64,000 nucleotides of DNA from Paraburkholderia sp. BCC1885. Its GTDB lineage: Bacteria; Pseudomonadota; Gammaproteobacteria; Burkholderiales; Burkholderiaceae. Positions 7,046 through 16,185 of this stretch are shown here, in pieces (position 1 is the first letter of the stretch; every line of letters starts with the position of its first letter). Under the pieces are notes generated by a model. That model ran no database searches. It saw nothing but the letters and a program-made list of their open reading frames with translations, and was not told the origin of the DNA. The translations under genes and the position numbers were made by a program. Location: the NCBI RefSeq assembly GCF_900996235.1, contig NZ_CAAJGM010000133.1, positions 1 through 64,000 on the forward strand. Reading direction: 5' to 3'.

Positions 7046-9358
7046 TCATGTGGTCCGGAACGAAGGGATTGCGGCACCCGCATCGGCGACGACCAGCGCC
7101 GTCATGTTGACGATGGCACGCACCGTCGCCGAAGCGGTCAGCACGTGCACCGGCTTGGCTGCGCCCAGCAGCATCGGGCCGATCGCTATGTTGTTGCCGG
7201 CCGCCGTCTTCAGCAGGTTGTACGAAATGTTGGCCGCGTCGATGTTCGGCATCACCAGCAGGTTAGCGTCACCTTCCAGCGTCGACTCCGGCAGCACTTC
7301 GCGACGCAGGTTGGCGTCGAGTGCGACGTCGCCGTGCATTTCGCCATCCACTTGCAGATCCTGCGCGCGCTCGCGCAGGATCGCGAGCACGTCGCGCATC
7401 TTCTGCGCGGTCGGCGCATTGCTCGTGCCGAAGTTCGAGTGCGACACCAGTGCAATCTTCGGCTCAATACCGAAGCGGCGCACTTCTTCTGCCGCCATGA
7501 TCGTGATCTCGGCCAGTTCTTCCGGCGTCGGATCGACGTTCACGTGTGTATCCACCAGGAAAATCTGGCGGCCCGGCAGCACGAGGCCGTTCATTGCCGC
7601 GTAGACGTTGCGGCCTTCCTTCTTGCCGATCACCTGATCGATGAAGTGCAGGTGCCGGTGCGTCGTGCTGACCGTTCCGCAGGTCATGCCGTCCGCTTCG
7701 CCCTTCTTCACCAGCATGGCGCCGATCAGCGTGGTGCGGCGGCGCATTTCCAGCTTGGCCATCTGCTCGCTGATGCCCTTGCGCGCCATCAGCTTGTGAT
7801 ACGACTGCCAGAAGTCACGATAACGCTCGTCGTGGTCCGTATTGACGATCGTATAGTCCTGGCCGTTGACCAGACGCAGGCCGTAGCGCGCGATGCGCTG
7901 CTCGATCACAGCCGGACGGCCAATCAGGATCGGCTTGGCGAGCTTTTCGTCCACGATGATCTGCAGTGCACGCAGCACGCGCTCTTCTTCACCTTCCGCG
8001 AACACAATGCGCTTCTTCTCCGGCTCGACGCCGCGCGCCAGCTGGAAGATCGGCTTCATGGTCGTGCCGCTGTGGTAGACGAACTGCTGCAGATGCTGCT
8101 CGTACGCGTCCATGTCCTCAATTGGACGCTCCGCCACGCCGCTATCCATCGCAGCCTTCGCCACGGCCGGCGCGACCTTGACGATCAGGCGCGGGTCGAA
8201 CGGCTTCGGAATCAGGTATTCCGGGCCAAACGACAAGTCCTGAATGCCATAAGCGGTCGCGACGATATCGCGTTGCTCCTGGCGAGCCAGTTCCGCGATT
8301 GCGTTGACGGCCGCGATTTCCATTTCCCGCGTCACCGTGGTCGCACCGGTGTCCAGCGCGCCGCGGAACAGGAACGGGAACACCAGAACGTTGTTCACCT
8401 GATTCGGATAGTCGGTGCGGCCCGTGCACAGCACCGCGTCCGGACGCACTTCCAGCGCCAGTTCCGGCAGAATTTCCGGGGTCCGGTTGGCCAGCGCCAG
8501 AATCAGCGGCTTGTCCGCCATCTGCTTGACCATGTCTTGCTTCAGCACGCCGCCCGCCGAGAGACCGAGGAAGATGTCCGCGCCGCCAATCGCCTCAGCC
8601 AGCGTACGGGCGCCGGTTTCGCGCGCAAAGCGCTCCTTGTCCGGATCCATCAGTTCGGTGCGGCCCTTGTACACCACGCCGGCGAGGTCGGTCACCGTGA
8701 TGTTCTCGAGCGGCAGGCCAATGTCGACCAGCAGGTCCAGACATGCCAGCGCCGCTGCGCCCGCGCCGGAGGAAACCAGCTTGACGTGCTTGATGTCCTT
8801 GCCGACCACCTTCAAACCGTTGGTGACAGCGGCCGCCACGACGATAGCCGTGCCGTGCTGGTCGTCGTGGAACACCGGAATCTTCATGCGCTTGCGGCAT
8901 TCGCGTTCGACGATGAAGCAGTCCGGCGCCTTGATGTCTTCCAGGTTGATGCCGCCGAAGGTCGGTTCGAGCGCGGCGATCACGTCCACCAGCTTGTGCG
9001 GGTCGGACTCGTTCAGCTCGATGTCGAACACGTCGATACCGGCGAACTTCTTGAACAGCACCGCCTTGCCTTCCATGACCGGCTTCGAGGCGAGCGGGCC
9101 GATGTTGCCGAGGCCCAGCACCGCGGTGCCGTTCGTCACGACGCCGACTAGGTTGCTGCGCGCGGTGAAACGGGCAGCATTCAGCGGGTTCTCGACGATT
9201 TCCTCGCACGCGAACGCGACGCCCGGCGAGTACGCCAGTGCGAGGTCGCGCTGGTTGATCATCTGCTTGGTCGGCGCGATAGCGATCTTCCCGGGGGTCG
9301 GGAATTCGTGATAATCGAGAGCGGCTTCGCGGAGTTTGCCCTGATCTGGGGTTGGCAT
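7046..9358 (-). CDS. maeB: NADP-dependent malic enzyme with C-terminal phosphotransacetylase-like domain
   Basis: The 770-residue protein has the MaeB layout. The N-terminal malic domain covers about residues 15-160, with the Tyr motif ALAYSPGVA and [16 protein letters not shown](P)-binding domain reaches to about 420 and includes [11 protein letters not shown] for metal and malate binding. From about 430 there is a phosphate acetyl/butyryl-transferase-like domain ([14 protein letters not shown] onward), which in MaeB is regulatory, responding to acetyl-CoA, rather than catalytic. The reaction is malate + NADP+ to pyruvate + CO2 + NADPH. GGAGAC precedes the ATG at 9358. A perfect copy of the 17-bp inverted repeat lies 33-49 bp upstream, in the promoter position. 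The DUF1488 gene follows. Confidence 0.93.
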   Translation of the reverse strand: MPTPDQGKLREAALDYHEFPTPGKIAIAPTKQMINQRDLALAYSPGVAFACEEIVENPLNAARFTARSNLVGVVTNGTAVLGLGNIGPLASKPVMEGKAVLFKKFAGIDVFDIELNESDPHKLVDVIAALEPTFGGINLEDIKAPDCFIVERECRKRMKIPVFHDDQHGTAIVVAAAVTNGLKVVGKDIKHVKLVSSGAGAAALACLDLLVDIGLPLENITVTDLAGVVYKGRTELMDPDKERFARETGARTLAEAIGGADIFLGLSAGGVLKQDMVKQMADKPLILALANRTPEILPELALEVRPDAVLCTGRTDYPNQVNNVLVFPFLFRGALDTGATTVTREMEIAAVNAIAELARQEQRDIVATAYGIQDLSFGPEYLIPKPFDPRLIVKVAPAVAKAAMDSGVAERPIEDMDAYEQHLQQFVYHSGTTMKPIFQLARGVEPEKKRIVFAEGEEERVLRALQIIVDEKLAKPILIGRPAVIEQRIARYGLRLVNGQDYTIVNTDHDERYRDFWQSYHKLMARKGISEQMAKLEMRRRTTLIGAMLVKKGEADGMTCGTVSTTHRHLHFIDQVIGKKEGRNVYAAMNGLVLPGRQIFLVDTHVNVDPTPEELAEITIMAAEEVRRFGIEPKIALVSHSNFGTSNAPTAQKMRDVLAILRERAQDLQVDGEMHGDVALDANLRREVLPESTLEGDANLLVMPNIDAANISYNLLKTAAGNNIAIGPMLLGAAKPVHVLTASATVRAIVNMTALVVADAGAAIPSFRTT

Positions 9359-9390
9359 GGCGTCTCCACGTTAACAAAATTTGCAGACAA

Positions 9391-9407
9391 TGATAATGAT
9401 ATTATCA
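9391..9407. promoter_or_regulatory. 17-bp inverted repeat TGATAATGATATTATCA, copy 2
   Basis: Identical to the copy at 5108-5124. It ends 33 bp before the malic enzyme ATG (minus strand), where a promoter would lie, and 113 bp before the small plus-strand gene at 9520. This supports an operator for maeB, possibly shared by both directions. Confidence 0.65.
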
Positions 9408-9519
9408 CGTCAGCGACATGCGAAGTGAGGGGAGAGCGCCAAAGCTGGCGGCACCGCATGAACCTGCCGCAGCCCGGCAGGGCGGCACAACCTACAGCAA
9501 CGGATCAGGGAAAACCTAG

Positions 9520-9777
9520 ATGGATTCAAGTTCATGTGACGCTAACCACGGACAACTGCGCCTGCAACGGAATTCCGTCAGCACAATCGGTGACGAAGCG
9601 CGGGCACGTCGTGACGTCGTACTGCAGGCGTCGTTCGATGGCAGAACCGTCGTGCTGGTCGAATTCGATGAACGTTTCAGCGACCACCACGCGACCGGCC
9701 CGGAACAGGAGGTTCGGCACGAAATTCCAGTATCTGAACTGATTCAGCTGATCCGCGTGCACGGCGCACGCCTCTGA
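9520..9777 (+). CDS. Small hypothetical protein
   Basis: An 85-residue, acidic, soluble protein starting at ATG 9520 with AGGGA upstream. It has a strand-rich centre (VVLQASFDGRTVVLVEFDERF) and a short C-terminal helix (IPVSELIQLIRVHGARL). No family is recognised. It is divergent from maeB and 76 bp before the sigma-factor gene on the same strand, so it may share a transcript with it. Confidence 0.5.
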   Translation: MDSSSCDANHGQLRLQRNSVSTIGDEARARRDVVLQASFDGRTVVLVEFDERFSDHHATGPEQEVRHEIPVSELIQLIRVHGARL

Positions 9778-9853
9778 AGTGGATAACCACCTCGGTACGG
9801 CTGTTGCGCGTGTTGCGTGCTGACCCCGATGTCATATGTAAAGGAGCGACGGC

Positions 9854-11968
9854 GTGACGAATAAAACTGCGGAGAAGCAGACACCGGACATGGTGCCTGA
9901 GAACACAAACGTTGCGGACGGTTCACGCACGGCTGCCGTGGCTGCATCCAGAACGCAATCTGCGAGCTCCACGGCCTCGGATAGCGCGCCCGACACCGAT
10001 ACGGCGGTCGGCGTAGTTCCCTCGGCTGCACGCTCACGCCGGACCAAAGCAAATGCGCGTGCGCGCGACGCTAGTGCCACGCGAGCCGACGGGTCCTCCG
10101 GAGAGGTCGACGACGACCGCGTGGGCCTGCGCGCGTTGATCAAGCTGGGTGGTGACCGTGGGTTTGTCACCCGTGGAGAGATCAGCGATTGCCTGCCCGA
10201 CCACCTTGCGCAACCGGACGCGATCGAGAACGTGATCCGGGCCTTCAGCGACATGGGTATTGCTGTGTTCGAGCAGGCCCCGGACGCCGAGTCCATGGTG
10301 ATGCACGATGCGGTCGCAGTTTCATCCGACGAGCAGGCTGAAGAAGAGGCTGTTGCGACAATCTCGAGCGTCGATGCGGAGTTCGGCCGTACCACCGATC
10401 CGGTGCGTATGTACATGCGCGAGATGGGCGCAACTGAACTCCTGACCCGCCAGGGCGAAATTGACCTGGCGCGACGCATCGAAGAGGGCCGCAACGAAAT
10501 GATCCGCGCCATATCGTCGTGCCCGACAACGATTGCCGGCATACTGGCGATCGCCGACGCCGTCGCCAGCGGTGAAACGGCCATTGGCGAATTTGTCGAT
10601 GGCATGATCGACATGGCTGCGGTGGAGACAGACGACATTGCTGCGGTCGCGGAGGAAAGCATCGACGGCGATCCCGTCTTGTGTGAGGATCAGGGCGACG
10701 AAGATGACGAAGATGACGAAGGCGCGGAAAGCGAGTCGGCTCGTCTGCACAACGAGACCCTGAAGCGCGACGCGCTTGCGAAGTTTGCGGTCGTGGCCGA
10801 CTGGTTCGAGCAATTGCGGGACGCATACGAAACGGAGGGCTACGGTTCGGGGCGCTATCGCACCGCACAGGCGGCGATCGAGACCGAACTAATGACAATC
10901 CGCTTCACGGCGCGCACGATCGAACGTTTGTGCGCTGCATTGAGGCTGTCGGCCGACGAGGTCCGAACGATCGAGCGCGAAATCGTACGGATCACGGTTG
11001 ACCGGTGTGGCGTGCCTCGTGACACATTTGTGGCGCATTTCCGCGGCAATGAGACCAACCCGGCGTGGCCGCAGAAACTTCTCGCAGTTGGGCAACCGTT
11101 CAATAGCATCCTGGAACGAAATCTGCCGGCGATCTGGTTAGAGCAGGAAAAACTGCTTGCCCTTCAACAGCGTGTCGTGCTGCCGCTTGTGGACTTCAGG
11201 AATGTCTGTCGCGCGATGACCGCGAGCGAAGCAAAAATGCTGTGCGCGAAAGGCGAGATGGTCAAGGCGAATCTGCGGCTGGTGATCTCACTCGCCAAGC
11301 GATATACCAACCGCGGCCTGCTGTTTCTCGACCTGATCCAGGAAGGCAATATTGGCCTGATGCGAGCCGTCGACAAGTTTGAATACCGTCGTGGGTACAA
11401 GTTCTCCACTTACGCAACCTGGTGGATCCGGCAGGCCCTCACCCGGTCGATTGCGGATCAGGCGAGGACAATCCGGGTCCCGGTCCACATGATCGACTCG
11501 CTTAACAAGCTGAAACGGGTCTCGCACCAGATTCTGCAGGAAACTGGGCGTGAGCCCGACGCCGCAGTGCTGGCGGAGCGGATGGAGATGCAGGAAAAAA
11601 AGGTTCGCGCAATGCTGCGGATCGTCAGGGAGCCGGTTTCCCTGGATGCGTCTGTCGGGGAAAACGACGACACATCCATAGGCGACCTGATCGAGGACAC
11701 TACGGCGATTTTACCGCACGAGGCTGCGCTTCACGCAAGCATGCGCAATGCTGTCAACGAGGCGCTCACGACGTTGACGCCACGTGAAGCGAAGATCCTG
11801 CGCCTGCGTTTTGGTATCGAAAGCGGGAGGGATCATACGCTGGAAGAGCTCGGAGAGCAGTTTGACCTGACGCGCGAACGGATCCGCCAGATTGAAGCGA
11901 AGGCACTGCGCAAGCTACGACATCCGGGTCGGTCTGAACAACTGAAGTCGTTCATGGACTGGGAGTGA
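9854..11968 (+). CDS. RpoD-like primary-type sigma-70 factor, extra copy
   Basis: The 704-residue protein contains all parts of a group 1 sigma factor. Region 1.1 is at about 90-165, region 1.2 at about 177-210 ([12 protein letters not shown]), and there is a large non-conserved insert with a short Asp/Glu run. Region 2 is at about 465-535 ([33 protein letters not shown]), region 3 at about 540-615, and region 4 at about 620-690 ([26 protein letters not shown]). Regions 2.4 and 4.2 look canonical, so it should read ordinary -10/-35 promoters. The first 90 residues are low-complexity Ala/Ser/Thr-rich. GTG 9854 follows AAGGAG. It is not beside dnaG, the usual rpoD partner, so it is probably an additional primary-type sigma factor. 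Confidence 0.9.
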   Translation: MTNKTAEKQTPDMVPENTNVADGSRTAAVAASRTQSASSTASDSAPDTDTAVGVVPSAARSRRTKANARARDASATRADGSSGEVDDDRVGLRALIKLGGDRGFVTRGEISDCLPDHLAQPDAIENVIRAFSDMGIAVFEQAPDAESMVMHDAVAVSSDEQAEEEAVATISSVDAEFGRTTDPVRMYMREMGATELLTRQGEIDLARRIEEGRNEMIRAISSCPTTIAGILAIADAVASGETAIGEFVDGMIDMAAVETDDIAAVAEESIDGDPVLCEDQGDEDDEDDEGAESESARLHNETLKRDALAKFAVVADWFEQLRDAYETEGYGSGRYRTAQAAIETELMTIRFTARTIERLCAALRLSADEVRTIEREIVRITVDRCGVPRDTFVAHFRGNETNPAWPQKLLAVGQPFNSILERNLPAIWLEQEKLLALQQRVVLPLVDFRNVCRAMTASEAKMLCAKGEMVKANLRLVISLAKRYTNRGLLFLDLIQEGNIGLMRAVDKFEYRRGYKFSTYATWWIRQALTRSIADQARTIRVPVHMIDSLNKLKRVSHQILQETGREPDAAVLAERMEMQEKKVRAMLRIVREPVSLDASVGENDDTSIGDLIEDTTAILPHEAALHASMRNAVNEALTTLTPREAKILRLRFGIESGRDHTLEELGEQFDLTRERIRQIEAKALRKLRHPGRSEQLKSFMDWE

Positions 11969-12185
11969 AACCAGGGGAAATATGCGTCCCTACAGTGAGC
12001 TTCGTATGCGGGTGCAGACATCACGTGCACAACGAGGGCAGTCGACGGCCCGCGGCGAAGCAACCGCTGCGTCGCAGGAGCAGGGCAAGCGGAGGCACGC
12101 CGATGGATGGTACTGGGCCAGTCCATCCACGCGAGCTGGTATCGGCGGGCATCATCACGCAGTGAACGACCGAAGACGAAATACC

Positions 12186-12641
12186 ATGAGCACCGATAAG
12201 ATCAATCTCGACATTCACAGGATTCTGACGCTGCTGCCCCATCGCTATCCGTTCCTGCTCGTCGATCGGGTCCTCGAACTCGAACCGCACAGGCACATCA
12301 AGGCGCTGAAGAACGTATCCATCAACGAGCCGTACTTCACGGGTCACTTCCCGAAGCGCCCCGTGATGCCGGGTGTGCTGGTTCTAGAAGCGCTGGCGCA
12401 GGCAGCGGCGTTGCTAACTTTCTCGGAGGAGGCGCATGATCCAGCCAGCACGCAGTACCTCTTCGTTGGCATCGACGATGCGCGCTTCAAGCGGGTGGTC
12501 GAGCCAGGTGACCAGCTCATTCTGACGGTCTCGTTCCAGCGCCAGATGCGCAGCATCTGGAAGTTCATGGCGCGAGCTGAGGTGGAGGGCACGGTGGCAG
12601 CGGAAGCCACTCTTATGTGCACGGTCAGACATGTGGACTGA
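12186..12641 (+). CDS. fabZ: 3-hydroxyacyl-[ACP] dehydratase FabZ, extra copy
   Basis: A hot-dog-fold protein of 151 residues, the standard FabZ size. The catalytic His54 lies in [15 protein letters not shown] and Glu68 in [12 protein letters not shown]. FabZ removes water from 3-hydroxyacyl-ACP in fatty acid synthesis. ATG 12186 ([13 protein letters not shown]) matches the normal N-terminus; the frame is open upstream to 11982 but that part is unlike FabZ. It is not in the usual lpxD-fabZ-lpxA context, which marks it as a second copy. It lies between the sigma factor and an isocitrate dehydrogenase on the same strand. Confidence 0.9.
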   Translation: MSTDKINLDIHRILTLLPHRYPFLLVDRVLELEPHRHIKALKNVSINEPYFTGHFPKRPVMPGVLVLEALAQAAALLTFSEEAHDPASTQYLFVGIDDARFKRVVEPGDQLILTVSFQRQMRSIWKFMARAEVEGTVAAEATLMCTVRHVD

Positions 12642-12780
12642 CCTCGCCTGATTCGTTCACGTCAGGATAGTGAAATAGCGCTTCTGGCCGATGCCCGGCA
12701 CGCACTCCGTCGCACCAGTTGCGACCACAATCATCACCCATCCTGGCGGGTCACCGCCATCTAGATCTGGAAGAAAAGTC

Positions 12781-13818
12781 ATGGAAAGTTCGACAAGGCA
12801 ACAAATTCCCGCAACGCTGATACCCGGCGACGGAATCGGGCCGGAAGTGGTTGACGCTACGGTTCACATTCTTGACGCTTTAGCGTCACCATTCGTTTGG
12901 GACGTGCAGCATGCCGGAGTCGCAGGGGTCACCCACAGTGGCGACCCGCTGCCAGCCGCGACGCTCGATAGCGTTCGCAGGAACAGGCTTGCCCTCAAAG
13001 GTCCGTTGACGACCCCGATCGGAGAGGGGTTCCGTTCTTCCAACGTCCGGCTTCGGGAAGAATTCCAGCTTTTTGCTAACGTCAGGCCCGTACGTACCAT
13101 CGTGCCCGGTCGCTACGACAAGATCGATCTCGTGCTCGTACGCGAGAACCTGGGCGGGTTTTATGTTGCGCATGAGTACTATGTGCCTGTCGGCAATGAC
13201 CCGAAAGCGGTCGCGGTCGCGACAGGGGTTAACACACGTGACGCCTGCACGCGAATCACAAGATTCGCTTTTGAATACGCCTTGAAGCACGGACGAAAGA
13301 AGATCACCGTTGTCCATAAGGCCAACATTCTGAAGGCACTCACCGGATTGTTCCTAGAAGCCGCGAGAGACGTGGCCCGGGAGTACGCAGGCCGTGTGGA
13401 AATGAATGACATGATTGTCGACGCGTGTGCCATGCAACTGGTGATGAACCCGTGGCAGTTCGATATGCTGCTTTGTACCAATCTGTTCGGAGATATTCTC
13501 TCGGACCAGTTAGCGGGTCTTGTCGGCGGACTTGGTATGGCTCCAGGTGCGAACTACGGCAATGACACTGCGATATTTGAAGCCGTGCACGGATCGGCGC
13601 CGGACATCGCCGGCAAGGGCGTGGCCAATCCCATATCCTTGCTCCTTGCCTCAAGCTTGATGCTTGACCATGTCGGCAGAGGTGATCTCGCACAACGATT
13701 GCGGGCTGCAATCACTGAAACACTGAACACGGACCAGATCTGTACGCGCGACCTGAAAGGCGCTGCGTCAACGCGCGAGTTCGCTGACGCAGTCGTTCGG
13801 CGGATCGAGAACGCCTAG
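12781..13818 (+). CDS. NAD-dependent isocitrate dehydrogenase-type enzyme
   Basis: A 345-residue beta-decarboxylating dehydrogenase. ATG 12781 is chosen because LIPGDGIGPEVV then sits at the usual distance from the start; the frame opens further upstream without family likeness. Substrate residues follow the isocitrate pattern Ser-x-Asn-x-x-Leu-Arg (RSSNVRLREEF, Ser86/Asn88/Arg92), not that of isopropylmalate dehydrogenase. The cofactor loop HGSAPDIAGKG carries Asp-Ile where NADP enzymes carry Lys-Tyr, so NAD is expected. The reaction would be isocitrate + NAD+ to 2-oxoglutarate + CO2 + NADH. Homoisocitrate or tartrate dehydrogenase activity cannot be excluded. The known housekeeping enzyme in this group is NADP-dependent, so this is a redox-variant paralogue. 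Confidence 0.85.
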   Translation: MESSTRQQIPATLIPGDGIGPEVVDATVHILDALASPFVWDVQHAGVAGVTHSGDPLPAATLDSVRRNRLALKGPLTTPIGEGFRSSNVRLREEFQLFANVRPVRTIVPGRYDKIDLVLVRENLGGFYVAHEYYVPVGNDPKAVAVATGVNTRDACTRITRFAFEYALKHGRKKITVVHKANILKALTGLFLEAARDVAREYAGRVEMNDMIVDACAMQLVMNPWQFDMLLCTNLFGDILSDQLAGLVGGLGMAPGANYGNDTAIFEAVHGSAPDIAGKGVANPISLLLASSLMLDHVGRGDLAQRLRAAITETLNTDQICTRDLKGAASTREFADAVVRRIENA

Positions 13819-13827
13819 TTGTTGAAT

Positions 13828-13867
13828 TGCATGGAATCCTGACCCGCGGGGGGCAGGATTCCATGCA
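13828..13867. terminator. Perfect 14-bp hairpin after the isocitrate dehydrogenase gene
   Basis: TGCATGGAATCCTG (13828-13841) is followed after a 12-nt loop by its exact complement (13854-13867), ten bases past the stop codon. No T-run follows, so it may act as a 3' stabiliser or a weak/Rho-assisted terminator. Confidence 0.55.
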
Positions 13868-14126
13868 TGTATGGACCCGACGCATCTTGCAAGATTTTTT
13901 ACGGACGAGGAAATGGTCTGCATGCATGTATCCGGCCTGCTATTGGGCATGCGCCGAAGCATGCACGCAGCCTCGATGAGATCCGCGCACACGGTTCTGA
14001 GCAAATCATCGGCTTGACACTCGTCAGCGGGCACTGAAAGCAGGTTTTCGGGATGCTGGTTCCACCAGTTTCGTCATCACGTTAAAAAGCTTCGCAAACC
14101 TGTGCTGGGCAAAACAAAGACTTGAG

Positions 14127-14159
14127 ATGCCTGTTCAGACGAAGGATTCAGGCATTTTT
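14127..14159 (+). terminator. Rho-independent terminator without an obvious gene upstream
   Basis: ATGCCTG (14127-14133) pairs with CAGGCAT (14149-14155), and a run of five T ends at 14159. No coding gene ends just before it on the plus strand, so it may end a small RNA. Confidence 0.6.
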
Positions 14160-15136
14160 GTTAGCTAGGGCGACTGCCGTGCAGTTATAGCCGTGCCTGG
14201 CACCAAGTTGCTGAAGCCATCGGCTTCGCGCATCCGTTTTGGACGCTGCATACTGGAGGACGGTTCTGGCGCCGTGAACTAGGAGTGTCCGCAGGTAGGT
14301 TTATCTGCCCATGGATTTTTCGGGATGAGTATTTTAAGGTCACTGCGTCGGGCCAACGGGTGAAAACATCGTCCCTCTCCAGGGTAGATGTCGCCCGTGC
14401 ACTCGTGGATCGGAAGTTCGATTACCGCTCCTGCTTTGATCATGGCGATGGCCTTGGCCGCAGCGTCGAACAGCTCATTGACACGATCGTGTGCTGGACA
14501 TGTTTTAATAGCCAAGGCGTGGAGGCTGCCTCCAAAGGACCTATCCTCTCGGAAGGAGCACGCGCAAGCCAAGCAAACATTCGTCGTTAACTCCGGAAAC
14601 TTAGCGTCGATGTGAATCGGAATATCTCGTCAAGTTACTTCGAGAATACGCAAACTTGATTCTCGACTACTCTGGCCTTGTGTCCAACTGAAGTTGCGGC
14701 CATTCTGGCTGTGCATACACGATGCGCGACCAGGGAGCGATTGTGCGTCGCATGGGGGCGAGCCGACGGGCTGATGACAGCGCATTCGCAATGCAGTTGC
14801 GATCGTGACTGCTTTGGAGCCGAAATGTGTCCTGGACTTGCTCTGTAAAGGTTCAACTTTTACTGCTGATTCGCTCCAGACACGACTGAAGAAGCACATC
14901 GAAAAAACAATTGCCTGAGGGGCGTACGTTGTGAAGCCATGTAGAGGGCGGCGGGTGTATTTCTGTTCGCCGGGTTTGCCTTCAGCACCCTGATCGAGGT
15001 CACCCTCGCAGCCTTACGAGCCGTAACGGAAATTGAAGCCTATACGATAGCCTTTTCGTCCCTGTTATGGGTCACTCTGGTAATTCCGAACCACCGTATG
15101 GCATAGTGCGGCCATTATTCATCCAAAGGGAAAGCA

Positions 15137-15805
15137 ATGGCTACGCTCGAGAACATACAGGCGAGAATCGCGAAACTGCAAACACAAGCGGAAGCGCTGA
15201 TCCGGCAGCAGTCTTCAGGCGTTCTCGAAAAAATTCGCGAACTGGTGGAGAAACATGGCATCACCACCGCCGACATCGAGGCGCACATTGGTGGCAAGAA
15301 GCGTGGCCGCAGGCCCGGAGAAAGCGCTGTTGCGAAACCGGGCGTGAGCTCGGCGAAGTACCGTGACCCGAAGACCGGCGCGACGTGGACCGGCCATGGG
15401 CGTGCGCCGGTGTGGATTGCGAGCGTGAAGGACCGGAGCAAGTTCCTTGTTGATGGCGTTTCGTCGAACTCGGCACCAGCGGCGAAGAGGGCGGCAGAAG
15501 GCAATTACGTGCGCGGCCCGCAGCCTCCAAAATACCGGGACCCGAAGACCGGTGCCACGTGGAGCGGCCGCGGTCCAGCGCCTGCGTGGCTCGCTGGCGC
15601 GGGAGAAGACCGCGCAAGGTACCTGATTACAGAGACACGAGGGCGCGCTACGAAAGCAACGTCCCAGGCTCCGGGGACGCAGGCGACCGCAAAGAAGTCG
15701 GCCGCTAAAACGGGACCGGGGCGGAAGCTTCCAGCGAAAAAGAGTGCGCGCGCAGCGGTGACAGCGGCCGAGAAACCCGTCGCGGCAAACGAGGCCGCAA
15801 AATAA
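15137..15805 (+). CDS. H-NS family protein with two DNA-binding modules and an H1-like tail
   Basis: The 222-residue protein starts with a coiled-coil oligomerisation part (residues 1-50, LENIQARIAKLQTQAEALI). Two copies of the H-NS C-terminal DNA-binding domain follow, at about 74-107 and 132-165, each beginning KYRDPKTGATW. The sequences after it, TGHGRAPVWIA and SGRGPAPAWLAG, cover the minor-groove hook region. The rest, 166-222, is an Ala/Lys/Pro-rich tail like histone H1 or BpH proteins. Ordinary H-NS relatives in this group have one DNA-binding domain and about 100 residues. AAAGGGAAAG precedes the ATG. A role in silencing the surrounding accessory DNA is likely by family, but not shown here. 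Confidence 0.85.
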   Translation: MATLENIQARIAKLQTQAEALIRQQSSGVLEKIRELVEKHGITTADIEAHIGGKKRGRRPGESAVAKPGVSSAKYRDPKTGATWTGHGRAPVWIASVKDRSKFLVDGVSSNSAPAAKRAAEGNYVRGPQPPKYRDPKTGATWSGRGPAPAWLAGAGEDRARYLITETRGRATKATSQAPGTQATAKKSAAKTGPGRKLPAKKSARAAVTAAEKPVAANEAAK

Positions 15806-15872
15806 GTACCTCCAGGCGCGCTCTCGAAAGTAGATTACAGGCCTCACGCGGACGTTGATCGGGGCGCCGACC

Positions 15873-15902
15873 CTGAGTTGCCGTGCAGGAAGGCCAACTC
15901 AG
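15873..15902. terminator. Hairpin downstream of the H-NS-like gene
   Basis: CTGAGTTG and CAACTCAG pair perfectly around a 14-nt loop, about 70 bp after the stop codon. No T-run follows. The rest of the 380-bp gap to the KfrA gene shows nothing recognisable. Confidence 0.4.
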
Positions 15903-16185
15903 CCGAGCCGTCCTTCGCTTAAGCGACCTTCTGTGCCCGTGCTGCGGCAGCTCGCGGCTGGCGAATTGAAAGTATCATGGGTAAGCTGCCGTGGAAAACT
16001 GTCAACTGCACGGGCGAATGGACGATGGTGATCGTAATTCATTCATGTTCAAGACTCACGGCTTCCTGTTGTGCGGTCGTCCGTGGCTGCACGTCTGTCA
16101 TATCGCATCTGCCTGGTACAGAACGCCAGGTCGCAAGGTGAATTCTCGCGCCATCCTGTGTCCTCCCCGATCGTGCCAGGTAACA

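Larger units (their letters stand above)
13819..15136. other. 1.3-kb region without a convincing gene
   Basis: Competing short frames on both strands around 14279-14590 and 14630-14900 lack clear starts, ribosome sites and family likeness. Recognisable elements are the hairpin at 13828-13867 and an intrinsic terminator at 14127-14159. A possible -35 TTGACA stands at 14014. Confidence 0.5.

Noticed and set aside
7145..9151. 668-residue open frame on the plus strand
   Set aside because: It is antisense to the well-supported malic enzyme; high-GC codon bias produces such long shadow frames, and the product is His/Arg/Gln-rich without family likeness.
14279..14590. Overlapping frames of about 100 residues on both strands
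   Set aside because: Neither has a convincing start codon with ribosome site or a recognised domain. The minus-strand one (ELFDAAAKAIAMIKAG) is slightly more protein-like but not enough to call.
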